Under the pieces are notes generated by a model. The model did no database searches. It worked only from the letters and a program-made list of their open reading frames with translations, and was not told where the DNA came from. Below, in pieces: positions 23,010 through 32,310 of a stretch of 64,000 bases of DNA (its first letter is position 1; the number at the start of each line of letters is the position of its first letter). This stretch comes from Drechslerella dactyloides (Eukaryota; Ascomycota; Orbiliomycetes; Orbiliales; Orbiliaceae): assembly GCA_020064725.1 (NCBI GenBank), contig JAGTWJ010000010.1, forward strand, positions 1,550,001 to 1,614,000, read 5' to 3'. The position numbers were made by a program, and so were the translations under genes.

Positions 23010-24104
23010 CTATCTCTCGCCGTTCAGCCGCCGTGCGCGGACCTCCCGCAGCGCTCTGCTGCCGCTGATGAGTGCGACTGGTGAGATGATGGCGGCGGCG
23101 CCGAGCGCTTGGAAAATGTTGATGCTGGTGTAGTAGGCGAAGAAGACGCCCTCGAGGGCGATGAGGCTGGCGAAGAAGAGCGGGTGGGCGATGGGGCTTG
23201 CGGCTAGGGATTTTGGTAGGTGCGACACGTTCGCGGAGAGTGTGAACCACTATACATTACGTTAGCTTATATGATTCCCTGGCAATTGGGAGGGTGGGGG
23301 GCGTACAGCGATGAAGAGAGCTGGGAGACAGGCGACCACGCCACCGAGGAAGACGATGGAGATGATCTTGGGCGGCGAACGGGGCTCTCCGCGGAAGATG
23401 TGGTGGATTTCAGGCCGTTTGCCGTATTTGAGGGGCGGCTCCGGTAGCGCCTTCTTCGCGGTCTGGTCGAGCACTGGTACTATCGTCGCGATTTCAGCTG
23501 AGAGCGGCGAGGACTTTCCGAAGGAGGCGATGGCGATGGTCATTGTCAGCGACGGGGCGGTAAGCAGCGCCGTTGGAATGTCCTTTTGCGTCTACATGTT
23601 GGTAAACAGTCAGCGGAGCGGTATAATATGGTCAATGATGATGATGGATTGACGCACGATGTCCAGGCGGGCTTTGCCGGATTCCTTGGCGTCGAAGGCG
23701 AAGAAGGACTCGAGCCCCGTCTCCGGGTCTTTGAGCAGCAGGAACAGCTGGTGCGGACGCATCGGCTTGTTGCCTTCCTTGGCTGTGAGCAGGATCTTGA
23801 GGGAGTCCGACGGCTTGAGAGTCTGCACGCCGGCGATTGGCGACTTTGGCGTGAACCTGCATTATAAAATACACACATTCATCAGCAATTGCCCTTTTAT
23901 ATTCCATAGATATGTCGGGAGGCTATCGTATATCGCGACAATTGATGTGGGGGTAGCGTACGGTTGCTTTGGCGCGGCTTCGCCGCCCTTCTGGGATATC
24001 TGCAGCGTGGCATCAGCGAACGTCCACGACGGCGGGGCTGCGGCGGCCCATTGGCAGAGCAGCAGGCCGGCTGCCAGCAGCTTGGAGCCCGACAGCAGCT
24101 TCAT
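23010..24104 (-). CDS. SWP1: Oligosaccharyltransferase subunit Swp1 (ribophorin II)
   Basis: Non-catalytic subunit of the ER oligosaccharyltransferase that transfers the lipid-linked glycan to nascent proteins. Four exons on the minus strand: 24104-23962, 23856-23658, 23591-23307, 23249-23010, 288 aa, the length of fungal Swp1. Residues 1-22 are a signal peptide (LLSGSKLLAAGLLLCQWAAA). A luminal beta-rich part includes RPHQLFLLLKDPETGLESFFAFDAK and PPLKYGKRPEIHHIFR. Three C-terminal membrane helices follow (IISIVFLGGVVACLPALFIA; HPLFFASLIALEGVFFAYY; IFQALGAAAIISPVALI), ending in a basic tail. Divergently placed from a 106-aa gene with about 290 bp between start codons. Confidence 0.93.
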
Positions 24105-24394
24105 GATGGACGGACGGTCTGGTGAACGGCGTGAGGAGTGTTTGGCAATGTCGGCGAGGGTGAAGAGGTGACGTCGTCGTGGAGGAAGCTCGAGGGTGTC
24201 GTTGGACGTTACGTGTTCTTGTGCTCTGCGCCAAGACCCGCTCTCCGCGCCTCTTTCGATAGCTGCTACAACTATCGGAACCCCACGCTTGCATCTCGCA
24301 CGACATGTAACAACCAACCGACCCGTACCGTATCTACTTCACGTTCAGCGGTGGTAGAATAGTAAATTCCATCACCGGCACGAAATATCAATCG

Positions 24395-24715
24395 ATGCCC
24401 TGTTCGGCAGACTACTACCGCGTCGACAACCCCAAACGGCTGCTGGAGACCCGCGCCATCGCGCAAGGGCCGCCGGACATCGTCACGCACCTCTGGCAGA
24501 TCGCACTGCAGTCCAAGAGAGCGGACAAGGGGTTCTGGGTGCACTATTCCGGGGGCCTGTTCACGCTGCGGAGGGTCGTTCCGCGAGCGCCGGGGCCGAC
24601 GCTGATTCAGCGGATACGTGACGCGCAGGCTCTCAACGATTGGGGGAGGCGCGTGGCGGCGGAGGAGGGGAGGACGTTGACGCGGACGGTGTGGGAGGCG
24701 CGGGTGTATGAGTAA
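24395..24715 (+). CDS. Small conserved-looking hypothetical protein
   Basis: Single exon, 106 aa, starting MPCSADYYRVDNPKRLLE. No domain recognised and no signal peptide or membrane segment. Composition is that of a real soluble protein, with strong C/G-ending codons, Trp and Tyr spread along the chain, and the segment DKGFWVHYSGGLFTLRRVVP. Its promoter would be shared with divergent SWP1 (290 bp). It could be a small mitochondrial or nuclear protein, but nothing in the sequence decides this. Confidence 0.6.
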   Translation: MPCSADYYRVDNPKRLLETRAIAQGPPDIVTHLWQIALQSKRADKGFWVHYSGGLFTLRRVVPRAPGPTLIQRIRDAQALNDWGRRVAAEEGRTLTRTVWEARVYE

Positions 24716-25569
24716 AGATTGCATTGTAGTACTCTACCATCAGTGTCCTACGCTTTGGGAGTAGATTTATACTCACGGCGTATATCGGGGGATGGAGACT
24801 GATATTGCGAGCTCATCCAGCTGAGCTCAGCATTGGTGGTGATATGAGATGGCTGCAGATGGAGATGCGGTACCCTGCCATCGAAGCAGCTGTCATCGGA
24901 ATACATGATTTTCGCAAGAGACTGGTACGGTACTCTGTTAATGGTTCTTCATTCTACAATTTTTTTCATAGTCTTGTAATTTGGAGTTGAGGCGCTGAGA
25001 GACTCAAGCATACATTCGCGAGCTGTAGCTAGGCTGGCGTGTGGGTGAACCGCTGGCTGCTGTGGTCACCTGTGGCCGAGTCTTGTGATACCTCTCGACA
25101 CAGAAATATATTTTACGACTTCGATGCCAATAATCATAATCATACACTGCAGCTTCTGATGATACCTCATCTCTGACAAAGCACTTGAAGCTGAGCTGGT
25201 CTCGTAAACCAGACCCTTCCTTGAGTTGCCAGCTGAGCATACTTTTGTGATCTTGGGGACTGTCAATATAGTGTTGCAATAATTTATGTAAGCTACGTTC
25301 TAGCCCGTTTCCGAACTCCGGGCAAGCTGACGCCTACTTCAGTGCCCTATTAGTACTTCCCACAACGTCCTCACCACGCCTTCATCCGTTTCACGCATCC
25401 CACGACACGCATCCACGCTCCTTTAAGATCTCCCACGAGCCCGAGCTCTCATCATGTCGACGAACTTTCCCTGACATCACATCCATCCATCCATCCATTC
25501 ATCTACCCTTAACTCATCCATCCATACCACAGACGAGTCAATCGAGACTCGCACGGCAAGTCGTTCACG
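24716..25569. other. Intergenic with one micro-MITE
   Basis: No gene seen. Contains the insertion at 25189-25238 and, near the right end, CATC repeats (about 25483-25498) in the leader of the next gene. Confidence 0.55.
25189..25238 (+). mobile_element. Micro-MITE insertion, 34 bp, with exact 8-bp target duplication
   Basis: AGCTGAGC occurs at 25189-25196 and again at 25231-25238. The 34 bp between them begin TGGTCTCGTAAACCAGAC, a near-copy of the left end TTGTCTCGTAAACCAG, and end without a recognisable right end. Internally deleted element or incomplete excision. Confidence 0.75.
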
Positions 25570-26748
25570 ATGATTATCGGTCTCACAGCGCTGGTCATCG
25601 CCGTCAGCGCGTACATCTACAAAGAGGGCGTCCCCTACGACTTGATCCCGTTCGACTTTTTCGCCCGTTTTGGCCTGTGGAATGCACGGGGACCCGCGAG
25701 GGCTATCACCGATGGCACCGAACGCGAGCCACAAAACGCGGGATCCGGCGAGCTGGACGTTATCAGCGGCGGCGGCGGTGGGGCTGCACCGGGGTATATT
25801 GCTGGCATTCCGAGCAGGAAGGAGAAGGAGGAATTACTGGTTGTCGACGATGACGAGGAGGAGGATCCTACGACGCCCACTGCTCCCGTGAAGATTCAGC
25901 TCTTGGAGGCGTTCCCCGGAGTCGACACCGGCACGAATGATAAACGGAAGGGGAAGGGGAAGGCTACCGATGATGACGAGGACGACCTCAGGGTTCCAAT
26001 GTTTCCGGCTGCGAATTCTGTCCAGCGGGCCAGCCGGCCGTCGATGCCGCCTCCTTCGCTCGCCGTACCGGGTGTCATGGCCCCGCCGTCGTTGCCTATG
26101 CCTACCCTCGCAGCCGGACCTCCATCTCTCATGGCCCCGCCGCCGGTCCCCGTCCGCAAGCCGGCAGGCGCCAGTTCCGCTGCGAACGCCCGAAACGCGC
26201 AATACTCCCGCCCCGGTCCATCGTCTTCGCTCGGCGTTCCACAGTCATCTTCGCTCGGCGTTCCACAATCGTCGTCTCTCGGAGTCCCGGCTCAACGATC
26301 CACTCTGCAGCTCCCACCAACCCACTCCCAACCGCCACCGAAGCCGCGCCAAAAAGTCATCCTAACGCCCGGCCATTCACCCCTCGACTGGGCCAACCAC
26401 CAACGCAGCCTCCCGTTCGTCCCGCTCCGCCGCATCACTCCAACAGAGCTAGCCGCGCACGGCGCGCGCAAGAACGAGTCGAAAATCTACTGGACGGTGC
26501 TGGAGGGCCGAGTCTACGACATCACGCCGTACCTGCCGTATCACCCCGGCGGTGAGAAGGAGCTGTTGCGTGTTGCGGGGAAGGATGGGACCAAGCTGTT
26601 CAATCTGACGCATTCGTGGGTCAATTGGGATAATATGCTGCGCGGGTGCGAGGTCGGGATTCTGGTGAGCGGGAATGAGATGCCTGGGAAGGAGGAGGGT
26701 TCGAGTGTTGGAGGTGCCGACGGCGGAGATCTGGAGAGCATGGACTGA
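25570..26748 (+). CDS. Membrane-anchored cytochrome b5-domain protein
   Basis: Single exon, 392 aa. Residues 2-18 are a hydrophobic N-terminal anchor (IIGLTALVIAVSAYIY). A long disordered Pro/Ser/acidic linker follows (residues about 50-260), with a 3-copy SSSLGVPQ repeat. The C-terminal part is a cytochrome b5-like haem domain: LRRITPTELAAHG, KIYWTVLEGRVYDITPYLPYHPGG with His325, and NLTHSWVNW with His348, spacing as for axial haem ligands. Similar domains occur in fungal Irc21-type proteins. Probable electron carrier facing the cytosol at the ER or outer membrane. Partner reductase or desaturase unknown. Ends in a short acidic tail. No introns. Confidence 0.88.
   Translation: MIIGLTALVIAVSAYIYKEGVPYDLIPFDFFARFGLWNARGPARAITDGTEREPQNAGSGELDVISGGGGGAAPGYIAGIPSRKEKEELLVVDDDEEEDPTTPTAPVKIQLLEAFPGVDTGTNDKRKGKGKATDDDEDDLRVPMFPAANSVQRASRPSMPPPSLAVPGVMAPPSLPMPTLAAGPPSLMAPPPVPVRKPAGASSAANARNAQYSRPGPSSSLGVPQSSSLGVPQSSSLGVPAQRSTLQLPPTHSQPPPKPRQKVILTPGHSPLDWANHQRSLPFVPLRRITPTELAAHGARKNESKIYWTVLEGRVYDITPYLPYHPGGEKELLRVAGKDGTKLFNLTHSWVNWDNMLRGCEVGILVSGNEMPGKEEGSSVGGADGGDLESMD
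26221..26292 (+). repeat. Three 24-bp tandem repeats coding SSSLGVPQ
   Basis: Direct in-frame repeats of 24 bp inside the linker of the cytochrome b5-domain gene. Copies one and two differ at two positions, and the third is more diverged. Confidence 0.85.
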
Positions 26749-27573
26749 TGTGGTCTTGCCATCCAGATACTTACCTCATCGTCGACTGATGGGTGTTTTT
26801 TACTTGTGTGATATTTGTGAACGGGCTTGCTTTTTACACGATACAGCCCGATAATAACTTATGCTTACAGAAGGTTTGATACGAGGCGACTCATAGGATA
26901 GACGCATGTACTGACTGCATGCCCGGCATTCCGGGCTTTTTTACTCGAACGCTGTATGATATCAGCAGATTAGAAATTACAATCGTCGGCTGAAAATACC
27001 AAGATATGATCTCATTAACTCTTCTACCTCGGATGCTAGATCAATCGCCTTCGAATGCAAGACGGCGGACGTTGCTCCGGCCGTAGAGCAAACTCGACAT
27101 GGAGATCAGCGAGCAATAGACGAAGCTTCGGCGACTCTGTCACGCGATTCGCTGGAAGAAGTCCCGTCGAGACGAGAACCTGCTTTCGGTGCGCCGCTAG
27201 TTCACCCCGGCTTTTCGCATCGGCTCCGTACTTATAGTGCTACATCCATGGATCCAACGCGATTACAACATGCGCTTTGCTAAGATCTACGGACTCGGTG
27301 GGTGAAAACTTGGATTAGAACGTTCGCTGACGATGTTATAATTGAGCTTCTTATAGATCTGGGGTACGGATGATACGTCGGACGGACGGGAAGATGGTCG
27401 ATGGGACCTGATGACGTCCCGCGACGGGGACGGCGCACGATGCCACCAATGGCTGAATTCGACCCCGCGATGGGATATCTTATGATATATACACCGCGGT
27501 ATATAAAGAACCGTCCACGACGTCCCGTTGAGCTAGCTGTACCGTGCAGCATGCTTTATACATTGATAGCAAG
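26749..27573. other. Intergenic and GH1 promoter
   Basis: No gene seen. The right end carries a TATA box at 27500-27508, and a GC-rich inverted motif GCCCGGCATTCCGGGC lies near 26920. Confidence 0.55.
27500..27508 (+). promoter_or_regulatory. TATA box of the GH1 gene
   Basis: TATATAAAG about 66 bp before the proposed start codon at 27574, in a tract of alternating TATA. Position and sequence fit a core promoter. Confidence 0.5.
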
Positions 27574-29454
27574 ATGTATCTCGACATGATGTTCGTGCTG
27601 GCAGTCGCCGCCCTCCTCCTGTCGCGAGCCGCCGCGCAGCAGGTGTACGTCCTCACACAGGGCCCTTCTCCACGCCCGCAATGCGCCGCCTGCCGTCCGC
27701 CCGCAACGCCGACGTACCGCTTCTCCTCCTTCTCCTTCACGCAGACCGAGACGTACCGCTACGCCACGTCCATCGCGCCGCCCGCCACGACGAAGACGTA
27801 CGCTGCCCCGTTCGCCGTCTTGAAAACGCTGCTGCCGACGTCCTTGTCGACGACGACCTGGGGCAGCTGGAGCCCCAATGATACGGCGGCGACGGATACG
27901 GCGGACCCTTTCGGTCAGGCGGCCTGGTCGTCGCTGTGGGCGTGGGCGAATCCGCCGAACTTTACCACGACGGGGATATACAGCACCACCGTCTCCCCGA
28001 CGGCCGTCCCGTCGTCGGAACTCGTGCTTCCGCCGGCGGACTACTTTGGCCCGACGGACTGCTATAACTTCCCCGCGGACTTCATCTTCGGCGTCGCGGG
28101 GTCCTCCGCGCAGATTGAAGGCGCCGTGGCAATGGAGGGCAAGGGCCCGAATCTAATGGACGTGTTCGCCCGCCCCGGCATCGCGGACAACTATGTCACA
28201 AACGAAAACTACTTTCTGTACAAGCAGGACATCGAGCGGCTGGCGGCCATGGGTGTCCGCTACTACAGCTTCTCGATCGCGTGGTCGCGCATCCTCCCGT
28301 TCGCGCTGCCGGGCACGCCCGTGAATTCGGCGGGCATCGCGCACTACGACGATTTGATAAACTATACCCTCGCGAAGGGCATGATCCCCACCGTCACGAT
28401 GCTGCACTTCGACACCCCGCTGCAGTTTTATGCGGCCAACGTCACCGACCGCTTCAAGGACGTGCTGATCGGGTACGTCAACGGTGCGTACCAGAATGCG
28501 ACGTTCGAAGACGCGTTCGTGAACTACGCGCGGATACTGCTGACGCATTATTCCGACCGCGTGCCCGTGTGGTTCACGTTCAACGAGCCGCTGCTGTACA
28601 GCGACAACGGCGCGAGCATCAACAGCGTCGTGAAAGCCCACGCCCGCGTCGCACACTACTACAAGGACGTCGTCCGCGGCACGGGGAAAATCGGCGTCAA
28701 GCTCAACGATAACTTTGGCGTGCCGCGCGACCCGCGGAACGACAGCGACGTCGCCGCCGCGAACCACTTCAACGACTTCCAGCTCGCCACGTTCTGGAAC
28801 CCGCTCGTCCTGGGACGGGACTACCCGGACGCCTTCAAGATGACGATCCCGGACTACGTCCCGCTGTCCGACACCGACCTGTCCTACATGCGCGCCACGT
28901 GTGACTTTGTAGCTGTAGACCCGTACACCGCCACCGTCGTCTCCCAGCCGCCGGGCGGCATCGCGGACTGCGTTATCAACGCATCCTCGCCGTACTTCCC
29001 CTACTGCGTGCTGCAAGAGACGAACAATACGTTCGGCTGGAACATCGGATACCGCAGCTACAGCTACGTGTACATTACGCCAACGTACCTGCGCACGTAC
29101 CTCAACTACCTGTGGAACACGTTCCGCGCACCGGTATTCATCACGGAGTTCGGGTTCCCCGTGTTCGGCGAGGCGGATAAGGCGAGCGTGGCGGACATGC
29201 GGTTCGACACGCCGCGGAGTCTGTATTATCTGTCGTTTATGACGGAGGTGCTGCGCGCGATTTGGGAGGATGGGGTGGCGGTTATGGGGGCGTTGGCGTG
29301 GAGTTTTGCGGATAATTGGGAGTTTGGGGATTATAAAGCGCGGTTTGGGATGCAGGTTGTGGAGCGGGAGACGCAGACGCGGTATTTCAAGAAGAGTTTT
29401 TTTGACTTGGTTGCTTTTGTAAGGGATAGGCATCCGAATTATGAGGCGGCGTAG
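27574..29454 (+). CDS. Secreted beta-glucosidase-type glycoside hydrolase, family GH1
   Basis: Single exon, 626 aa from ATG 27574. An upstream in-frame ATG at 27544 would put MQHALYIDSK before the signal peptide and is less likely. Residues 2-22 form the signal (MMFVLAVAALLLSRAAAQ). Then about 150 residues rich in Thr/Pro/Ser, a linker or surface region uncommon for GH1. The catalytic TIM barrel starts at FPADFIFGVAGSSAQIEGA. General acid/base Glu338 in WFTFNEP and nucleophile Glu525 in VFITEFGFP. The common GH1 signature is ITENG, so Phe replaces Asn here. WSFADNWEFGDY near the end is the aglycone/glycone-site Trp region. Many N-glycosylation sequons. Convergent with GPI14 (63 bp apart). Likely extracellular hydrolase of beta-glucosides. 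Specificity undetermined. Confidence 0.92.
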   Translation: MYLDMMFVLAVAALLLSRAAAQQVYVLTQGPSPRPQCAACRPPATPTYRFSSFSFTQTETYRYATSIAPPATTKTYAAPFAVLKTLLPTSLSTTTWGSWSPNDTAATDTADPFGQAAWSSLWAWANPPNFTTTGIYSTTVSPTAVPSSELVLPPADYFGPTDCYNFPADFIFGVAGSSAQIEGAVAMEGKGPNLMDVFARPGIADNYVTNENYFLYKQDIERLAAMGVRYYSFSIAWSRILPFALPGTPVNSAGIAHYDDLINYTLAKGMIPTVTMLHFDTPLQFYAANVTDRFKDVLIGYVNGAYQNATFEDAFVNYARILLTHYSDRVPVWFTFNEPLLYSDNGASINSVVKAHARVAHYYKDVVRGTGKIGVKLNDNFGVPRDPRNDSDVAAANHFNDFQLATFWNPLVLGRDYPDAFKMTIPDYVPLSDTDLSYMRATCDFVAVDPYTATVVSQPPGGIADCVINASSPYFPYCVLQETNNTFGWNIGYRSYSYVYITPTYLRTYLNYLWNTFRAPVFITEFGFPVFGEADKASVADMRFDTPRSLYYLSFMTEVLRAIWEDGVAVMGALAWSFADNWEFGDYKARFGMQVVERETQTRYFKKSFFDLVAFVRDRHPNYEAA

Positions 29455-29517
29455 CTCATTATCTTGTATGTATGATGTAAATGTAGTTATAGTATGAAAT
29501 CGATTGAATGTGAGCTT

Positions 29518-30756
29518 TTATGAAGGGACAGGCTTAGAGATGGATTTCGAGGGAAGTGGCTGTTGAATGTCGCCGGCGACGGTGCCGAGGATGAGACAAT
29601 TGACGAGGAAGAAGGCGCTCGCGGCACCCCACAGCCCCGGCCAAAACGTGCTCTTCCCCTCAAACTCGAGCCGGTACGCCAGCGCCAGCCAGGCGCCCTG
29701 CGTCGCGACCCACGCCAGCAGCGCCGCGATCCCCTTCCCCGGCCGCCGCAGCAGACTGCTGTGCGGGAGATAGAACGGCAGCAGCACCAGATACCACATA
29801 AAGTACTGGCTCGTCACGACCTTGTTGAACGTCACGAACGCGAACGTCTGCGCGAACATGGTGCTCGGCAGGTTCCGCGGGGCGAAGAACGGCAGCAGCA
29901 CCGCTGATAGCAGCAGCTGCGGCAGGAAGGCGAGGCGCTCGGTCGACAGCTGGGAGTGGGCGTAGGACGGCGCGGATTTGAGGTACAGCAGCGTGTTGTA
30001 CGGCGAGAAGTTGTGCCGGTGGTCCAGACGGGTGAGGTGGTGGAGGTACGTGTGTAGTACGAACGGGTGTCCGTAGATGCCGTACATTACACCGTTCAGC
30101 GCCATGAACGTGCCGAGGGCGGTGGCGGTGAAGGTCACTTTATCCCTCGTGATGAACGCGCGAAGCTTGGATGAGATAGTCGGGCCTGACGCCGGCGTGG
30201 GCATCCATAGCAGGATCGAGGGGGCGTAGATGAACGGGTAGATTTTAAAGTGCACCGCGAACCCGAGAATCGCGCCGCTGAGCACGACGTGCCGCTTCTC
30301 GACCGCCCACAACAGCGCGATGACGATGACGCCCAGCAGACCCTCGGAGCTGCCCCGCGTGCTTATCGTGGCGACCATGGGATTCAACAGCCACAGCGAC
30401 GAGTACCGTATCGCGCGGGCGGTGCTGAAGCCGTAGTTCCGCAGCACCTGGATGATCAGGTACCCTGCGAGTATATCCCCCGCCGCGAACAGTATCTTGC
30501 CGAACGAGAACCATATCGCCTGCGGGTGCCACGTCGTCGGGAGCAGCAGCCAGGAGAGCAGCGGCGTGTAGCGGTACGTCGCACGCTCGTACGGCGAGGA
30601 CGAATTGGCGACGTAGCGCGCGGCATCGGTGAAGACGAGGTAGTCGATGTCCGTGTATTTGAAGGGGGAGGTCGCGTCTTGGTAGAGGCCGTAGAGGAGG
30701 AAGGCGGCGCGCAGGACGGTCGAGAGCGCGAGGAGCGAGGCGACGGAGAGGGCCAT
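29518..30756 (-). CDS. GPI14: GPI mannosyltransferase 1 (PIG-M/Gpi14 type)
   Basis: Adds the first alpha-1,4-linked mannose to the GPI precursor in the ER lumen, using dolichol-phosphate-mannose. Single exon, 412 aa with the start at 30756 (MALSVASLLALS). An in-frame ATG at 30789 lies in sequence that looks like an intron end (CTAAC...TAATAG) and is less likely. Family motifs: the DXD-containing loop KYTDIDYLVFTDAARYV, SPYERATYRYTPLLSWLLLP, LNPMVATISTRGSSEGLLG, HFKIYPFIYAPSI and RHNFSPYN. About ten hydrophobic membrane segments. Length matches fungal orthologues. Divergent from the DUF1748 gene (340 bp between starts). Confidence 0.95.
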   Translation of the reverse strand: MALSVASLLALSTVLRAAFLLYGLYQDATSPFKYTDIDYLVFTDAARYVANSSSPYERATYRYTPLLSWLLLPTTWHPQAIWFSFGKILFAAGDILAGYLIIQVLRNYGFSTARAIRYSSLWLLNPMVATISTRGSSEGLLGVIVIALLWAVEKRHVVLSGAILGFAVHFKIYPFIYAPSILLWMPTPASGPTISSKLRAFITRDKVTFTATALGTFMALNGVMYGIYGHPFVLHTYLHHLTRLDHRHNFSPYNTLLYLKSAPSYAHSQLSTERLAFLPQLLLSAVLLPFFAPRNLPSTMFAQTFAFVTFNKVVTSQYFMWYLVLLPFYLPHSSLLRRPGKGIAALLAWVATQGAWLALAYRLEFEGKSTFWPGLWGAASAFFLVNCLILGTVAGDIQQPLPSKSISKPVPS

Positions 30757-31096
30757 CGCGGCCGATCTATTAGTAGAAGCAGTTAGCAATGCGTCAATGG
30801 CATGACGTCGGGGAAGAGGGAGTGATGATGCAGACCTAAGGTGGGATGGTGGATGCTTCTATCACGGACGGCGGCTGTGTTGCGGGGGTTGTTCTCCAGC
30901 GGTCAATTGCGCCGGCTGGCTCGCACCGGACGCCGCGGACTGTTCGCCAGCGGACAGCTCACCTTCTCCGGCGAACCGACACTCGTGAACCTCGACCGCT
31001 CGCCCGACAGCTTCCTCCCTACAAACTACACTTCGCTCGATATACTCATCCTCGCCGTACTTTACTCTACGATACGTTGCTGCGTTAACCTCAAAG

Positions 31097-31609
31097 ATGG
31101 GTCTGGTACGTTCGTCGTATGCCGGGAACTGGACGTCGCAGTCAGTTATCGTGAGGATGCAGCTGACGAATCGCCGCTTCGGGTGCTGCAGATAGGAAAG
31201 ATCATTCACCTGAGCGTCGACGCCGTCATCGGTACGCCCTACTCTCCCATGGATAGTATCGAGGATAGAATAGGATGAGCTGCTGACCCGCTGGTGGTGT
31301 ACCGTAGTCTCCGCCTTCCTCGCCGGCGTCAAGCGCTCGACGGGGCTATCGTACGTCCCCTCTTCCGCCCCGCACACGTGCTCCCGCGTCCGAAGCTCCA
31401 CCTCAGCAACCGCTTCCGAGGCGTGGATATACAGAGTCATCAAATATAGCTAACCGGCGGCCGGCGCACGCAGCTTCAAAACCGAGAAGATCGAATCCAA
31501 GGACTTCCGCGGCATGGTCAACAGATACCTGGACTTTGGCGAGTGGGTGATGGACCAGAGCATCGCGGTCATGGGCACCTCGGCGTACTTTGAGCGGAAG
31601 AGTGCGTAA
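31097..31609 (+). CDS. DUF1748 family miniprotein
   Basis: Fungal family of unknown function, about 75 aa. Four exons: 31097-31105 (only ATG GGT CTG), 31192-31231, 31308-31350, 31474-31609, all in phase, 75 aa. The protein shows the family hallmarks: GKIIHLSVDAVIVSAFLAGVKRSTGL, a hydrophobic helix, then FKTEKIESKDFRGMVNRY and LDFGEWVMDQSIAV, ending AYFERKSA. The reading frame is hidden in six-frame view because no exon exceeds 136 nt. The first coding exon of 9 nt rests on the match of M-G-L to family N-termini. Probably a single-pass mitochondrial or ER protein by comparison with yeast relatives, but that is inference. Shares a promoter region with GPI14. Confidence 0.88.
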
Positions 31610-32310
31610 CCACCCCTCCCATCTATCCTATACCATCCACTGCAATCTCCACCGCTCTATCGATGTGGATTTTATGCATCTCCTGGCGACGCTGGGTTGC
31701 TCACTGCTGCGCTCCTTGTGGGAGATGTCTCTAGTCTTCGGCGTTATCAGCGCTGATGACATTGCTGATGACATTGCTGAGGCGATAGGGTTTTAGGTGC
31801 CTTTGAGTCTTCTCGTCGATGAGCGCGTGCATGCATGCATACACGCCTCCATGTATACAACGGGTTTTCGGAAGCGGGTGTGGAGAGGGAGGGAATTGTG
31901 GGGGAAGGTGTTATGTACAGGCTCCGTTTGAATCAACGCTGCTCAGTCCTTTGGTTGCATCTATCGTGTCATATCATCTTGGAGATGGAAACACAACGGT
32001 CGCCTACGTTTCGAATGTACGCGGACTACGAGCCGATGGCGACGCCGACAGATGACAGGCGGCAGGCTCTGCTGGTGAGGGAGGGAGGGAATACTGGCGT
32101 TTTGCACGATCGTTCGTTCGTTCTGATTGGATTTATCTAGTTTGACTTTCGGTGCTTGCTTGCTTGTTCATAGAATCTGTGGTATTATGCCCTCATACGA
32201 ATATGAATATATTGCTTTGCTAAATGAAAGGAACAGAAGCTTCTTGATGCTGTGTGAAGATGTGGAGTGGGTGCTGGTAGCTGCTGGCCTGTTGAAAGGC
32301 TCTAGCTAGG
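31610..32310. other. Intergenic
   Basis: No gene seen. A direct repeat GCTGATGACATT occurs twice near 31750-31777, and GCATGCATGCATAC near 31830. Confidence 0.5.

Noticed and set aside
28153..29433. 426-codon minus-strand open frame over the GH1 gene
   Set aside because: Composition dominated by Arg, Val and His typical of an antisense shadow of a GC-rich gene. The sense strand is an unmistakable glycosidase.
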